From Acidobacteriota bacterium (GTDB taxonomy: Bacteria; Acidobacteriota; Terriglobia; Terriglobales; Acidobacteriaceae): a stretch of DNA of 64,000 bases. The position numbers and the translations under genes were made by a program. Positions 48,970 through 58,096 of the stretch are shown here, in pieces. The notes under the pieces were generated by a model that was not told where the DNA came from, made no database searches, and saw only the letters and a list, made by a program, of their open reading frames with translations. Where the stretch lies: NCBI GenBank assembly GCA_028872955.1, contig JAGWNX010000003.1, forward strand, positions 1-64,000, written 5' to 3'. The first letter of the stretch is position 1. Each line of letters begins with the position of its first letter.

Positions 48970-51051
48970 TCAACCCGCCGCTTCTTCAGCTTGACGCAGC
49001 CGGGTTGTGGCCATGGTGATGGCCATGCGCATGGCGGCCTGCATGTTGGTGCCGCTGGCCAGGTTCTGCCCGGCGATGTCGAAGGCCGTGCCGTGGTCCA
49101 CCGAGGTGCGCAGAATGGGAATGCCCAGCGACGTGTTGACCGTGGCCTCAAAGTCCAGCAGCTTCATCGGAATATGGCCCTGGTCGTGGTACATCGCCAC
49201 CACCAGGTGATGCGAGCCCTGCACAGCGCGCAGGAAGATGGTATCTGCCGCGAACGGGCCCTCGCACAGGATGCCCTGCTGGCGGCAGTGGGCGATGGCA
49301 GGCACAATGTGCTGCTCCTCTTCGTTGCCAAACAGCCCGTGTTCGCCGGCGTGGGGATTCAGGCCGCAGACGGCGATGCGTGGCTGCGCGTGGCCTAGCA
49401 ACTGCATGGCGGCGTGACCCAGCTCAATGGTGCGGATGATGCGTTGCGTCTCCAGGCTGCAGGCGCGGCGCAGGCTTACATGGGTCGAGACGTGAATGAC
49501 GCTGAGCCGCGTCCCATGCAGCAGCATGCGCGAGTCGGTCGCGCCACACAGCGCGGCAATGTACTCCGTATGCCCGGTGAAGGCCATACCGCTGCGCACC
49601 ACGGCCTCTTTGTTCAGCGGAGCTGTCACCATGGCATCGGCCTCGCCGTGCAGGCACAGGTGGGTGGCATGGAAGACGTACTGCGCCGCTGCGCGACCGT
49701 ACTCCGGCCGCAGCTCTCCCCAGGCAATCGGCTCGTCGGACGCGAGCATGTGCTGGTCACACAGCGTCAGCTGCATGGCATCCAGGCTCAGTCCGGTGGC
49801 GCTCTCCGCAGCGCGCAGGGCTGCCCCATCGCCGACCAGCACCCACTCTGCCGAGCGGCGCAGCGCGGGGTCCGCAAGAGCCTTGAGCGTAACCTCCGCG
49901 CCGATGCCTGCGGGGTCGCCCAGCGTGACAGCGATGCGCGGCAGTCGAGCGCCTGCTGCAGCCAGGGCGGGTGCGGGTGCGTAGCGGTTGGCAATCGAAC
50001 GCAGCAGTCCGGCCTCACCAAAGCCGCCGGACTTCAGAAGCAGTGGCAGACCCGCCAGCTCCTCAGCCTCGGCGCTGGCGATGGGCACCCCAGGGCAGAA
50101 CTCCCGCTGCAGGGTGAGCTGGCGAACCGCGAACGCCCGGCACAGCAGTGCGGCCGTGGCTCCACCGGTGACGACGAGGCAAGCGGCACCGGCCTGCAGC
50201 TCCGGCAGAATCCGCTGGCGCAGTTGCTCGGGCGAGGTCGTCTCGGGGTTAAGCGTGTGGATGCTGCTTGCCTCGCCGGGCGCAGCTGTCTGCTGCAGGT
50301 GCTGAAGCTGCGCCGTGGTGACGGCGTGGTCGCTGCCGAGGACAAAGATCGTCTTGCCGCGCACGCCGCGCTGCACGGCGGGCATGGCCGTCGCTCCGCC
50401 CGTTGGCAGGGTCTCGGCCAGCGCATGTGCCAGCCCTGCCGCGCCTATCCACAGGATGGGCCGCCGCAGCGAGAGAGCAGCGTCTGCCAGTGCGCGCAGC
50501 TGCTGGTTGGTCTGCGCATCGCACACCAGCACTGGCACCTGCGGTGCCACGCGCAGCATGGTGGCCAGCGATGCTGCGGAGGTGTCGGCAGGAATGCCTG
50601 CACAGTCCAGTCCATGCCGTGCCAGCTGCTGCGCCAGCGGCGCTTGCTTGGCCACGGCCTGGCCATGCAGGTGCAGCCGACCACCCACGCAGGTGCGCCC
50701 CTGCGCTGGTAGCGCCGGTGCCAGGATGGCCAGGTGGCCCGGCAGGCAACGCACTGCGGCAGCGATCTCGGCAAAGGTGTTGCCTCGCAGCACGGAGTCG
50801 ATCTTCTTGAACAGGAGTGCGCCAGCCGTGGCTGCAGCTGCGCTCATCGCTGTCGTGACCCTCTGCTGCGCTTCCGCCTCGGGCAGCGTCCGCGACTCTG
50901 TGGAGAGGGCCGTGGCGTCGGCGTCGTCGCCCGACCAGGGTGAGTCGGTGTGCAACGGAACTGTGGTCCGATACCCGCGCGCGGCAAAGGCGACGGCGGC
51001 GTCGCAGGCTCCGGTCAGGTCATCGGCCAGGATGTGAATGCGGGTCAGCAA
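48970..51051 (-). CDS. Fused four-carbon acid-sugar kinase (DUF1537/OtnK-DtnK type) and PdxA-family 4-phospho-acid dehydrogenase
   Basis: N-half: ILADDLTGACDAAVAFAARGYRTTVPL, FKKIDSVLRGNTFAEI, APALPAQGRTCVGGRLHLHG, LKSGGFGEAGLL. C-half: RIAVTLGDPAGIGAEVTLKAL, APLNKEAV, GHTEYIA, MYHDQGHIPMKLLDFEATVNTSLGIPILRTSVDHGTAFDIAGQNLA. Uninterrupted 693-aa frame. Confidence 0.9.
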   Translation of the reverse strand: MLTRIHILADDLTGACDAAVAFAARGYRTTVPLHTDSPWSGDDADATALSTESRTLPEAEAQQRVTTAMSAAAATAGALLFKKIDSVLRGNTFAEIAAAVRCLPGHLAILAPALPAQGRTCVGGRLHLHGQAVAKQAPLAQQLARHGLDCAGIPADTSAASLATMLRVAPQVPVLVCDAQTNQQLRALADAALSLRRPILWIGAAGLAHALAETLPTGGATAMPAVQRGVRGKTIFVLGSDHAVTTAQLQHLQQTAAPGEASSIHTLNPETTSPEQLRQRILPELQAGAACLVVTGGATAALLCRAFAVRQLTLQREFCPGVPIASAEAEELAGLPLLLKSGGFGEAGLLRSIANRYAPAPALAAAGARLPRIAVTLGDPAGIGAEVTLKALADPALRRSAEWVLVGDGAALRAAESATGLSLDAMQLTLCDQHMLASDEPIAWGELRPEYGRAAAQYVFHATHLCLHGEADAMVTAPLNKEAVVRSGMAFTGHTEYIAALCGATDSRMLLHGTRLSVIHVSTHVSLRRACSLETQRIIRTIELGHAAMQLLGHAQPRIAVCGLNPHAGEHGLFGNEEEQHIVPAIAHCRQQGILCEGPFAADTIFLRAVQGSHHLVVAMYHDQGHIPMKLLDFEATVNTSLGIPILRTSVDHGTAFDIAGQNLASGTNMQAAMRMAITMATTRLRQAEEAAG

Positions 51052-51381
51052 AGGTGGCTCCGAGGTGGTGCGGTTGGCCTGGCCGCTTCATGCTGCCTGC
51101 GACGAGTCCGGTAATCTGGCAAAAGAAGTATAAAAGTGAAAATAAAAATTGTCTCTAGAAATCACAAGCGCACGGCACATGCCAGTGTAGCGCCGTGTTG
51201 CTGCAGAACGGCCATAATTGGACCTACCAATGCGATGCAAGCAGCTGAAAATTCTGTGCCCGAGGTGCAGGCTCGGCGGCTGACCGTCTTCCCTGCAAGA
51301 TCCTGTGGCGGTAATTTACACCTGGCTTGTATTATTTCCAGGACGCGACACAACGGTGGTGGAACGGAGAAGAGAAGCCGG

Positions 51382-52221
51382 ATGAGCAAGGAGCGCAAGA
51401 CAGTAGCGACGGCGAAGGCGGCTTCCAAGCCGCGCAAGCGACGTCCGAAGCAGTATGATCCGGCGGAGAAGGGAACCGACCAGTACTTTTTGCGGGCCAT
51501 CGCCCGTGCCCTGGATGTATTGGACTGCTTCAGCGACGCCAGCTCTGCACTGACGCTCAAAGAGATCAGCTACCGGACGGAGATGCCGGAGTCGACCCTG
51601 TTTCGCATTCTGTTGACGCTGGAGGCGAAGGGCTGCCTGACGCAGCGCGACGACGGTGCCTACCAGTTGACGCCCAAGATTCTGCTGGGCAAGCTGCGCG
51701 AGCAGGCAGACCACTTCCGCCGCAAGGCGCGACCGTATCTGCTCTCGCTGGCGCAGCGGTTTGACGAGACGGCCAGCCTGGCCTTTCTGTTTGAGAGCCG
51801 CATTCACGTCATGGACTCGATTGAGAGCTTCCAGGAGATACGGCACGCCAACCGCATTGGCCGGGTGCTGCCGCCGCACTGCAGTTCGCTGGGCAAGGCG
51901 ATTACGGCCTACCAGCCCGAGGAGCAGATGAACGAGATCCTGGAGGTGTATGGTCTGTTTCGCCGGACGGAGAAGACCATCACGGATCGTCGCCTGCTGC
52001 ATGAGGAGTTTGAGCGTATCCGCGAGCAGGGGTATGCGGTGGATCGTGGCGAGGCGGTTACCGGTGGCGTGTGCATCGGCGTACCGGTGGCAACGCCCGA
52101 GGGCCACGTGGTGGGTGCAGTCAGCCTGTCCACACCCGACGGTCGTATGACGCCCGAGCGCGAGCAGCAGATTATTGCGGCCGTGCGGCAGACCGCGCAG
52201 GCGATTGCCGCCGCACTGTAA
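51382..52221 (+). CDS. IclR family transcriptional regulator
   Basis: RAIARALDVLDCFSDASSALTLKEISYRTEMPESTLFRILLTLEAKGCLTQRDDGAYQL; GVCIGVPVATPEGHVVGAVSLSTPDGRM. Confidence 0.95.
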   Translation: MSKERKTVATAKAASKPRKRRPKQYDPAEKGTDQYFLRAIARALDVLDCFSDASSALTLKEISYRTEMPESTLFRILLTLEAKGCLTQRDDGAYQLTPKILLGKLREQADHFRRKARPYLLSLAQRFDETASLAFLFESRIHVMDSIESFQEIRHANRIGRVLPPHCSSLGKAITAYQPEEQMNEILEVYGLFRRTEKTITDRRLLHEEFERIREQGYAVDRGEAVTGGVCIGVPVATPEGHVVGAVSLSTPDGRMTPEREQQIIAAVRQTAQAIAAAL

Positions 52222-52224
52222 CCG

Positions 52225-52560
52225 CTACAGCGTGCTGGTGGAGATGATGACGCCACCGACCACGATGAAGGCGCCACCCAGCAGCACCATGCCGCTGGGC
52301 GGCTGCTTGAAGACCAGCCACGAGAGCAGCTGCGCGATCACAAAGAAGAAGACCACGTAGAGTCCCAGCAGCTTGCCGAAGTCCCAGGGCGGGGCGTTCA
52401 CGGTCCAGCCGTAGCCAAACAGCACGAGGGCCGCGACGGCAAACAGGGCCACGCGCGCGGCCTGCGAGTGGGCATGGAGTCCGTTGCGCATCAGGGCATC
52501 GCCACCCGCCTCGAGGGCGGCAGCCAGTGCAAGCACAAGGATCGCAGTGGTTCGGCTCAT
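52225..52560 (-). CDS. Small EamA/SMR-like membrane protein
   Basis: MSRTTAILVLALAAALEAGGDALMRNGLHAHSQAARVALFAVAALVLFGYGWTVNAPPWDFGKLLGLYVVFFFVIAQLLSWLVFKQPPSGMVLLGGAFIVVGGVII. Confidence 0.8.
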   Translation of the reverse strand: MSRTTAILVLALAAALEAGGDALMRNGLHAHSQAARVALFAVAALVLFGYGWTVNAPPWDFGKLLGLYVVFFFVIAQLLSWLVFKQPPSGMVLLGGAFIVVGGVIISTSTL

Positions 52561-52809
52561 GGTCGAACTCCCGGTAGAGGTCAGTGGTGCTGTGGATGTC
52601 CTAAGTGTATCAACGATGGTCACGAAAGCCGAGCCTTAAGTGCGTGTGCTTGCGTGCAATGAGTTAGAATGACGTTTCAGTTATCCCTGCTCAGCTTGAT
52701 CCACACCGCAGCGACTGCGAATTGCCGATGCAGGGAGTCCTAGATGCTGCGCTGTGTGCTGCCACCCTGGCAGCGTGCGGGTCGGCGGCGGAAGGTACGA
52801 GGCCGCACG

Positions 52810-52983
52810 ATGCGTCTTGCTGGAATGTTTCTTCTGCTAGGTGGTTGGCTGATCCTGCTGGGCGCGCTGGTGCTCTTCCCCGGTGGCGCGGCACGCAGCG
52901 TCTTTCTGCTGGCGGGCTTTGGACTGCAGGCAAGCGGGCTGACTCTGGCCTTGCGTACTCGAGACGAGGAGCGGCGCGCGTGA
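52810..52983 (+). CDS. Small (57 aa) two-helix membrane protein, translationally coupled to the Amt homolog
   Basis: MRLAGMFLLLGGWLILLGALVLFPGGAARSVFLLAGFGLQASGLTLALRTRDEERRA; stop TGA overlaps the ATG at 52983. Confidence 0.6.
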   Translation: MRLAGMFLLLGGWLILLGALVLFPGGAARSVFLLAGFGLQASGLTLALRTRDEERRA

Positions 52984-54263
52984 TGATGGATGGGGCAGCC
53001 ACAGCAGCCTTGCTGGCGATGTGTGTTCTGGTGCTGGTGCCGCTCGTGCCGGCGGGCCTGGCGTTGTTGAATGCAGGTCTGGGCCGCTCGCATAGCAGCG
53101 CCCATGCCATGCTGAGTGCCTTGTGCGCCGCAGCGACTGCGGCACTGGTCTTTGTCATGGTGGGGTTTAGTGCCGCGGGTCTGCCGGGCGGCGCGGCCCA
53201 TGTGCTACACCTGGGCGGTGTCTCGTGGAGCGTGCTGGGTGCCGGGCCGTGGGGGGCGCACACGGGCGCGAGCGGCAGCTTCTCCTCTGGCCTTGTGCTT
53301 CTGCTGGAGATGTTGGGCGTCGCCATTGCCGCCATCATTCCGCTCAGCACCGGGGCAGACCGGTGGCGCCTCGGCGCACTCTGCCTTGCCTCGGCCTTGA
53401 CTGCGGCGGTGACGTTTCCTGTGCTGACGCACTGGGTGTGGGGTGGTGGATGGCTGGCCCAGCTGGGCGGCAGCTTTGGGCTGGGACAGGGCTTCCAGGA
53501 CTTCGGCGGCGCGGCCACGATTCAGGCAGTGGGTGGCATCAATGCCTTGGTGGTGGCATGGCAGCTGGGTGCGCGTCAGGGCAAGTACACCAACGGCCAC
53601 GCGGCTGCGATTCCCGGACACAACTCGGTGCTGGCGCTCTTCGGCTGCCTGTTGCTGGTTCCGGGCTGGGTAGCTCTTAATCTTGCCGGGGCGTTGCTGT
53701 TCTACGGCGCTGGGCTTTCCTCTGCACCGGGCGTGGCTGTCAACACGTTGCTCAGCGCAAGCGCCGCTGCGCTGGCAGCGGTCACGCTGACGCGGGTGCG
53801 CTTCACCAAGCCTGATGCCTCGCTGACGGCAAATGGCTGGGTGGCTGGCCTGGTGGTCAGCAGTGCTACGTGCATGGTGTTGTCGCCGCTCATGTCGATT
53901 GTTGCCGGAGCACTGGCAGGCGTGATGGTGGTGTACCTGGTGGAGATGCTGGAGCTGCGCCTGATGCTGGACGATCCGGCGGGTGCCATTCCGGTGCACG
54001 GCGTGGCCGCCGTTTGGGGGCTGCTTGCGGCTGCGTTGCTGGGCCATCACGCTGCTGGCCAGTTGCTGGCCCAGCTTATCGGCATTGGAACGCTGCTGGG
54101 CGTTGTGCTGCCACTCAGCTATGCGCTCCACCTGCTGGCCAACCGGCTGGTGCCCTACCGTGTGGATGAGTACGGCGAGCGTCAGGGTATGGACCTGTTC
54201 GAGCTAGGCGCAGGCGCCTACCCGGAGTTTGTGGTGCATGGTGACGAGGCACGTCGTCGCTAG
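52983..54263 (+). CDS. Divergent Amt/Mep-family ammonium transporter homolog
   Basis: ORF track 52722..54263; coupled start at 52983. Amt signatures DFGGAATIQAVGGINALVVAWQLGAR, AIPGHNSVLALFGCLLLVPGWVALNLAG, DDPAGAIPVHGVAAVWGLLAAALLG. Confidence 0.78.
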   Translation: MMDGAATAALLAMCVLVLVPLVPAGLALLNAGLGRSHSSAHAMLSALCAAATAALVFVMVGFSAAGLPGGAAHVLHLGGVSWSVLGAGPWGAHTGASGSFSSGLVLLLEMLGVAIAAIIPLSTGADRWRLGALCLASALTAAVTFPVLTHWVWGGGWLAQLGGSFGLGQGFQDFGGAATIQAVGGINALVVAWQLGARQGKYTNGHAAAIPGHNSVLALFGCLLLVPGWVALNLAGALLFYGAGLSSAPGVAVNTLLSASAAALAAVTLTRVRFTKPDASLTANGWVAGLVVSSATCMVLSPLMSIVAGALAGVMVVYLVEMLELRLMLDDPAGAIPVHGVAAVWGLLAAALLGHHAAGQLLAQLIGIGTLLGVVLPLSYALHLLANRLVPYRVDEYGERQGMDLFELGAGAYPEFVVHGDEARRR

Positions 54264-54293
54264 GGCGCTTGCAGCCCTTCGCCGTGCCATCTC

Positions 54294-55262
54294 CTAGTGA
54301 TGGTGACGCGAGAGCAACAGCATCAGCCCAAACAGGAGGAACGGCACGAGTCCGATTAGGACGTAGCGCAGAATCATGGGACCAAGCGGGGCCTTGCGAT
54401 TCTTCCACTCCTCGGACTGTGGCCGCTCGGCAAAGGCCAGCTCTTCAGGATGCGTCAGGTCGTGGGCCATCTCGCGTGCGCTGTGGTAGCGGTTCTTCGG
54501 GTCGCGCTCCAGGGCGCGGTAGATGATCTCCTCCAGGGCGGGTGAGATCGTAGGATCCACTTCGCGCGGTGGAATCGGCTGATTGATCAACCGGTCGTTC
54601 ATCACCGCCAGCGGACTCTCGCCGCGCCAGGGAGTCTTGCCCGTCAACATCTCGTAGAGCATCACGCCCAGCGCGTAGATATCGGTGCGGGCGTCACCGC
54701 GCTTGCCCTTGACCTGCTCGGGGGCAATGTAGTCTGGCGTGCCCAGCGTGGGCGTAAACGAGGCAAAGGTGAGCCGTTTGGAACCCGCATTGCCGGCGAT
54801 GCCGAAGTCGATCAGCTTGATGGCATCGTTCTCGTCCACCATGATGTTCTCTGGCTTCAGGTCGCGATGCACCACGCCGTGGGTGTGAATGTACTCGAGC
54901 GCGTCACAGATCTTCAGGGTCAACTGTATGGCGCGTTCGCGGCTGATCCGTTGCGGCTGCTGCAGCATGGTGCGCAGCAGGGTGCCGTTGGCCCACTCCA
55001 TGGCCAGGTACACGCTGCGACGATCTTTGTTCTCGTAGACCTTGACCACGCCAGGATGGTCGAGCGTAATGCCGATCTGCTCTTCGCGGATGAAGCGGTC
55101 GTACAGCGATGGGTCACTCTCCACTTGTGGATGAGGGATCTTGATGGCCACCGTCTTGCCGTCGTTCAGGTCTGTGCCGCGGAAGAGCGAGGCCATGCCG
55201 CTGCGGGCCACCAGGTCGTCTAACTGGTAGTGATCGAGTTTGTCGCCAACCTTGAGTTCCAT
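54294..55262 (-). CDS. Serine/threonine protein kinase with C-terminal TM helix
   Basis: GVVHRDLKPENIMVDENDAIKLIDFGIAGNAG, TLGTPDYIAPEQVKGKRGDARTDIYALGVMLYEMLTGKTPW; TM MILRYVLIGLVPFLLFGLMLLLSRHHH. Confidence 0.95.
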   Translation of the reverse strand: MELKVGDKLDHYQLDDLVARSGMASLFRGTDLNDGKTVAIKIPHPQVESDPSLYDRFIREEQIGITLDHPGVVKVYENKDRRSVYLAMEWANGTLLRTMLQQPQRISRERAIQLTLKICDALEYIHTHGVVHRDLKPENIMVDENDAIKLIDFGIAGNAGSKRLTFASFTPTLGTPDYIAPEQVKGKRGDARTDIYALGVMLYEMLTGKTPWRGESPLAVMNDRLINQPIPPREVDPTISPALEEIIYRALERDPKNRYHSAREMAHDLTHPEELAFAERPQSEEWKNRKAPLGPMILRYVLIGLVPFLLFGLMLLLSRHHH

Positions 55263-55348
55263 CGTCAGTCCTGCTTCCGTGCGGTCGAAGCGAAGTGCCT
55301 GCTGTGGCCCCGCTTCGCTGCCGATTGTATGGGGTCACTGCGAAAAAG

Positions 55349-56161
55349 TCAGTACAGCTTGTAGGGCCGTCCGCGATACATACCCATCCGTTCTACAGAG
55401 CGGACGCGCATCAGCTGGAGCGCGACGTTGTCTCCGCCGTCGCTGTGGTTTGCAGCCTCCACCAGGCGCGATGCCGCCTCGCTCAGGTTGGGGGTGGAGC
55501 CTACGATGCGCGCAATCTCGCTATCAGACAATGCGCCGTGCAGGCCGTCCGAGCACTGCAGCAGAATGTCGGCCGGCGCAATCTCAACCAGGCGAGTATC
55601 GGGCGAGACAAACAGGTTGGTGCCCAGGCTGCGGGTCAATACGTGGCGATTCAGCGAGGTGGCAGCGTCCTCTTTGCTGAGTACGCCCAGCCGCACCTGT
55701 TCGGCCACCAGCGTGTGGTCGCGGGTCAACTGGCTGGCCACGCCCTGCCGGATGAGGTAGCAGCGCGAGTCCCCGGCGTGGGCCACCACCGCACTGGCGT
55801 GGCGCAGCGCGCAGGCCACCACCGTCGTCGCCATCTTCCCGGATGGTTCGCCCGGGGCAGCAGTGGCAGATTGGCCAGTCTCGTAGACATCGGTGTTTGC
55901 GGACTGAACCAGGCGCGAGAGCAGCGAGGTGTGCGGCTCGGCGCTGGGGGCGCTGCTGAAGCCTGCCACCATGCTCTCAACCGCCACGCGCGAGGCAACT
56001 TCGCCACGCTGCTGTCCGCCGACGCCATCGGCCAGCACAAACAGCCATCCGTGTGAGCGGACCTCGGCTTCGTTGCGGGGCAGAAAACAGTCGATCGAGT
56101 CCTCATTGTTCGTGCGAACACGACCCATATCGCTGATCTGTGCAAACTCGACGTCGAGCAT
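55349..56161 (-). CDS. PP2C-family protein serine/threonine phosphatase
   Basis: SDMGRVRTNNEDSIDCF, LFVLADGVGGQQRGEVASRVAVE, VVAHAGDSRCYLIRQG, DILLQCSDGLHGALSDSEI, GGDNVALQL. Confidence 0.95.
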   Translation of the reverse strand: MLDVEFAQISDMGRVRTNNEDSIDCFLPRNEAEVRSHGWLFVLADGVGGQQRGEVASRVAVESMVAGFSSAPSAEPHTSLLSRLVQSANTDVYETGQSATAAPGEPSGKMATTVVACALRHASAVVAHAGDSRCYLIRQGVASQLTRDHTLVAEQVRLGVLSKEDAATSLNRHVLTRSLGTNLFVSPDTRLVEIAPADILLQCSDGLHGALSDSEIARIVGSTPNLSEAASRLVEAANHSDGGDNVALQLMRVRSVERMGMYRGRPYKLY

Positions 56162-56242
56162 AAGACCTGTTGTAACGGCTGGGGTGAGGGGATGCAACCC
56201 TGGCAGGGGGGTGCACCTGCATGGCAAAGATAGAGGGCAAAG

Positions 56243-56277
56243 CTCAGGGGCGGCACCCTGCCGGTACCGCCCCTGAG
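56243..56277. terminator. Strong hairpin between PP2C and APC permease genes
   Basis: CTCAGGGGCGGCACC-ctgcc-GGTACCGCCCCTGAG, 14/15 paired (the mismatch can be G-U on the minus-strand RNA); no good U-tract. Confidence 0.6.
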
Positions 56278-56293
56278 GTGAAGCCGGTTGCGG

Positions 56294-58096
56294 TTAGCTC
56301 ACCTGCGGACGAGCCGTGACCAGGTGGCTCTTGCCGGCACGCTTGTTGCGCATGACGAAGAAGATGCCGCCATAGATGCCCCACACCGCTGCAATGCCCA
56401 GCGCCGTGAGTGGCTCCATCTTGGTGCCGTAGCCCATGAAGGGACCGATGAGATAGAAGGCCATGCAGACGAGGTTGGCAACCAGGCCGAACATGGGAAT
56501 GAGGAAGTGGCGCACGAAGCTGAACTCCGGACGGCCCTTGTAGGCCCGGTAGCAGAGGAAGCAGCTCATGCCGTAGAGCAGGAAGGTGCCGAAGTTTGAC
56601 GTGAGCGTAACCGCCAGCAGGCTGTTTGGCAGAGACGCCATCTTATCGTGCGAGAAGTAGCCGACGCTGGAGAACAGACCATGCGGCAGCGCTGAGAGGG
56701 CAGCAGCCGACGGAGCGCCCGCATCACCAAAGGCCAGTGAGACGGCAACGCAGCCGACAATGGCCGAGATGACGGCCAGGGTCCAGATGGCGCGGTGCGG
56801 GGTCAGCGTCTTGTGGTGCAGCTTGCCCAGGTCGCCGTGCAGTTCATCGTCCTTGCCCATCGCGTAGGTCACGCGGGCGCCAGTGTTCATGCAGGAGAGC
56901 GTGGTGCCGATGATCGCAAGGAACACCGTAACCGCCTCGCCCAGCATGAAGATGCGGCCGTGGCCGGGACCAAGCAGCGCATCGCCCACGATCACCATCA
57001 TGTCGCCGATGGGAGCCGCAGAACCCGCTGCACTCTGCATGGTGTAGCCACTGTTCAGGAAGTAGTTGGCTGCGAAGTATTCAAAGAAGTAGAAGACGCA
57101 ACCCTGAACCAGCAGCGACGTAATGACGGCGATGGGAATATCCCGCTTGGCGTTCTTTGCCTCGTCGCCCATGGAGGTGACCGACTCAAAGCCGACCAGG
57201 ATAAGGATGGCTACCGTGGCCTGAATAAAGACCCAGGCAAAGTTGTGCGGTGCGATGACGGACTTGGCGTTCTGGTGCGTCAGGAAGTTGCCCGAGGCGT
57301 CTGCCGCAGGGTAGCTGATGGTGTACGGAACCGGCTTGCCGGCAGCGTCCAGCTTGGGCTGTGGCACGTTGTTGGCGTCGCGCACAATGGTGTCCGTCGA
57401 GACTCCGTTGACGACCGACGTGGTGGTGGCGAACTGGTAGGTGTACGCCTCGCCGGTGGTGGAATCAAACTGGTAGGCAACCGAGCCGGGCGCGTGGTTG
57501 ACGCGATATCCGATGGCGAGCACCGAGAACAGGATGAGCGCAGCGATCTGGATGACGTTGATGGCCAGGTTCACCGCCGTGGACGCATTGGCACCACGCG
57601 AGGCAATGTAGGCCACAGCAAACGAGAAGAGGACCGCTACCAGCATCATGAAGATGACACCGGGGTTCGAGGCGCTCATGAAGTTGGGGTACAGGGTGCC
57701 CACCACGTAGCCGCAGAAGACGCCCATGACGCCGACCATCACGCCCGGGTAGACCCAGTAGTAGAGGTGAGACGCCCAGCCCACGATGAACTTGGAGATG
57801 CGTGCGTACTTGAAGCCGGTATCGCTGTTCAGGAAGGCCTGCTCGGCAAAGAAGTAGGAGCTTCCGGAGCCGGGGTAAAGCTTAGCCATCTCGGCGTAGC
57901 ACAGAGCCGTGGCCAGACAGAGCAGCAGGGCAAGTCCGATTCCCATCCACATGGCGGGAGCGGTGGCGCCCGTAGTGGCCTGGATGTAGAAGGTGAGCCA
58001 GAGGAAGGCTCCGGGTGCAATCAACGCCATAGCGTTGCTCGTCAGCCCGGTCAGTCCCAAGGTTTTTTTCATTTCGCCAGTCGATACTTCGGCCAT
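56294..58096 (-). CDS. APC family amino acid permease
   Basis: TLGLTGLTSNAMALIAPGAFLWLTFYIQ; GSGSSYFFAEQAFL; ILVGFESVTSMGDEAKNAKRDIPIAVITSLLVQG. Confidence 0.92.
   Translation of the reverse strand: MAEVSTGEMKKTLGLTGLTSNAMALIAPGAFLWLTFYIQATTGATAPAMWMGIGLALLLCLATALCYAEMAKLYPGSGSSYFFAEQAFLNSDTGFKYARISKFIVGWASHLYYWVYPGVMVGVMGVFCGYVVGTLYPNFMSASNPGVIFMMLVAVLFSFAVAYIASRGANASTAVNLAINVIQIAALILFSVLAIGYRVNHAPGSVAYQFDSTTGEAYTYQFATTTSVVNGVSTDTIVRDANNVPQPKLDAAGKPVPYTISYPAADASGNFLTHQNAKSVIAPHNFAWVFIQATVAILILVGFESVTSMGDEAKNAKRDIPIAVITSLLVQGCVFYFFEYFAANYFLNSGYTMQSAAGSAAPIGDMMVIVGDALLGPGHGRIFMLGEAVTVFLAIIGTTLSCMNTGARVTYAMGKDDELHGDLGKLHHKTLTPHRAIWTLAVISAIVGCVAVSLAFGDAGAPSAAALSALPHGLFSSVGYFSHDKMASLPNSLLAVTLTSNFGTFLLYGMSCFLCYRAYKGRPEFSFVRHFLIPMFGLVANLVCMAFYLIGPFMGYGTKMEPLTALGIAAVWGIYGGIFFVMRNKRAGKSHLVTARPQVS

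Noticed and set aside
48970-49945. PdxA half as vitamin B6 biosynthesis enzyme or TphB-type diol dehydrogenase
   Set aside because: Fusion to a DUF1537 kinase favours the acid-sugar 4-phosphate role; the B6 and TphB alternatives cannot be excluded without assay.
52722-52982. N-terminal 87 residues of the Amt ORF in the supplied track
   Set aside because: Different composition from a membrane protein and overlaps the coupled small ORF; ATG at 52983 is the likely start.
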